5,634 nt of DNA, taken from NCBI GenBank assembly GCA_002347925.1, contig DDYL01000043.1, positions 957 through 6,590 of the forward strand. The letters run 5' to 3'. Positions 5,586-5,634 of this stretch are shown piece by piece. Position 1 is the first letter of the stretch; each line of letters starts with the position of its first letter. Source of the stretch: Chloroflexi bacterium UBA2235. GTDB lineage: Bacteria; Chloroflexota; UBA11872; UBA12225. The notes under the pieces were generated by a model that did no database searches, was not told the origin of the DNA, and was given only the letters and a program-made list of their open reading frames with translations. Position numbers and translations under genes: made by a program.

Positions 5586-5614
5586 ATTGTAGTCCCGCGT
5601 CGACGCGCCAAAAT
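5586..5614 (-). promoter_or_regulatory. Candidate SDR promoter with a 12-base dyad in the spacer
   Basis: TACAAT (5586-5591, minus strand) is close to the -10 consensus. The perfect palindrome CGCGTCGACGCG (5596-5607) lies directly upstream, where the spacer between -10 and -35 would be. The -35 candidate is a poor TTTTGG or ATTTTG about 16 to 17 bases upstream. Transcription from here gives a leader of about 100 bases before the SDR ATG. The dyad is well placed for a repressor. No gene is identifiable in 5479-5634. Confidence 0.4.
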
Positions 5615-5634
5615 GGGAACAGTGCGAACCGACC

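Noticed and set aside
5577..5634. Possible rightward gene start (ATG at 5577, 19 codons open to the window end)
   Set aside because: There is no Shine-Dalgarno and no -10 box at leaderless distance. Nineteen open codons at an edge is too little, and the DNA overlaps the likely SDR promoter.

Overview
The window is GC-rich bacterial DNA, densely coding apart from short gaps of 33 to 156 bases. No rRNA, tRNA, CRISPR array or transposase is visible. Several gene starts lack a good Shine-Dalgarno sequence and instead have a TANNNT-type -10 box 6 to 10 bases before the start codon. Leaderless starts of that kind are common in Actinobacteriota and some other high-GC groups. That habit, the base composition, a lipobox protein and a membrane protein with SHOCT-like C-terminal motifs fit a high-GC free-living bacterium (Actinobacteriota or Chloroflexota would both fit). 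The sequence alone does not fix the phylum.

Layout from left to right. (1) A leftward lipoprotein gene (426 down to the window edge, 3' end missing) has a signal peptide, a lipobox and a C-terminal stretch that resembles small toxin-type nuclease domains. (2) Only 39 bases away, and divergent, is a 12-helix MFS transporter (466-1779) closest in motif pattern to the fosmidomycin-resistance (Fsr) type. (3) It converges on a leftward TauE/SafE-type permease (1813-2613), which is preceded on the same strand by a 75-residue two-helix membrane protein (2755-2982). (4) A 147-base divergent region with short repeats separates that gene from a rightward membrane protein with two tandem SHOCT-like motifs (3130-3645). 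(5) This gene overlaps tail-to-tail by 104 bases with a leftward multi-helix membrane protein of unknown family (3542-4408). (6) A leftward short-chain dehydrogenase/reductase (SDR) gene (4540-5478) and its likely promoter fill the right end.

The genes do not form a recognisable single pathway. Four or five encode membrane proteins, at least two of them transporters, so this looks like ordinary accessory transport and envelope content. No complete undescribed system is evident. The two most unusual features are the SDR N-terminus, which appears to be made of repetitive, partly AT-rich DNA read in frame between a good ribosome binding site and the Rossmann fold, and the lipoprotein with a toxin-like C-terminal domain.
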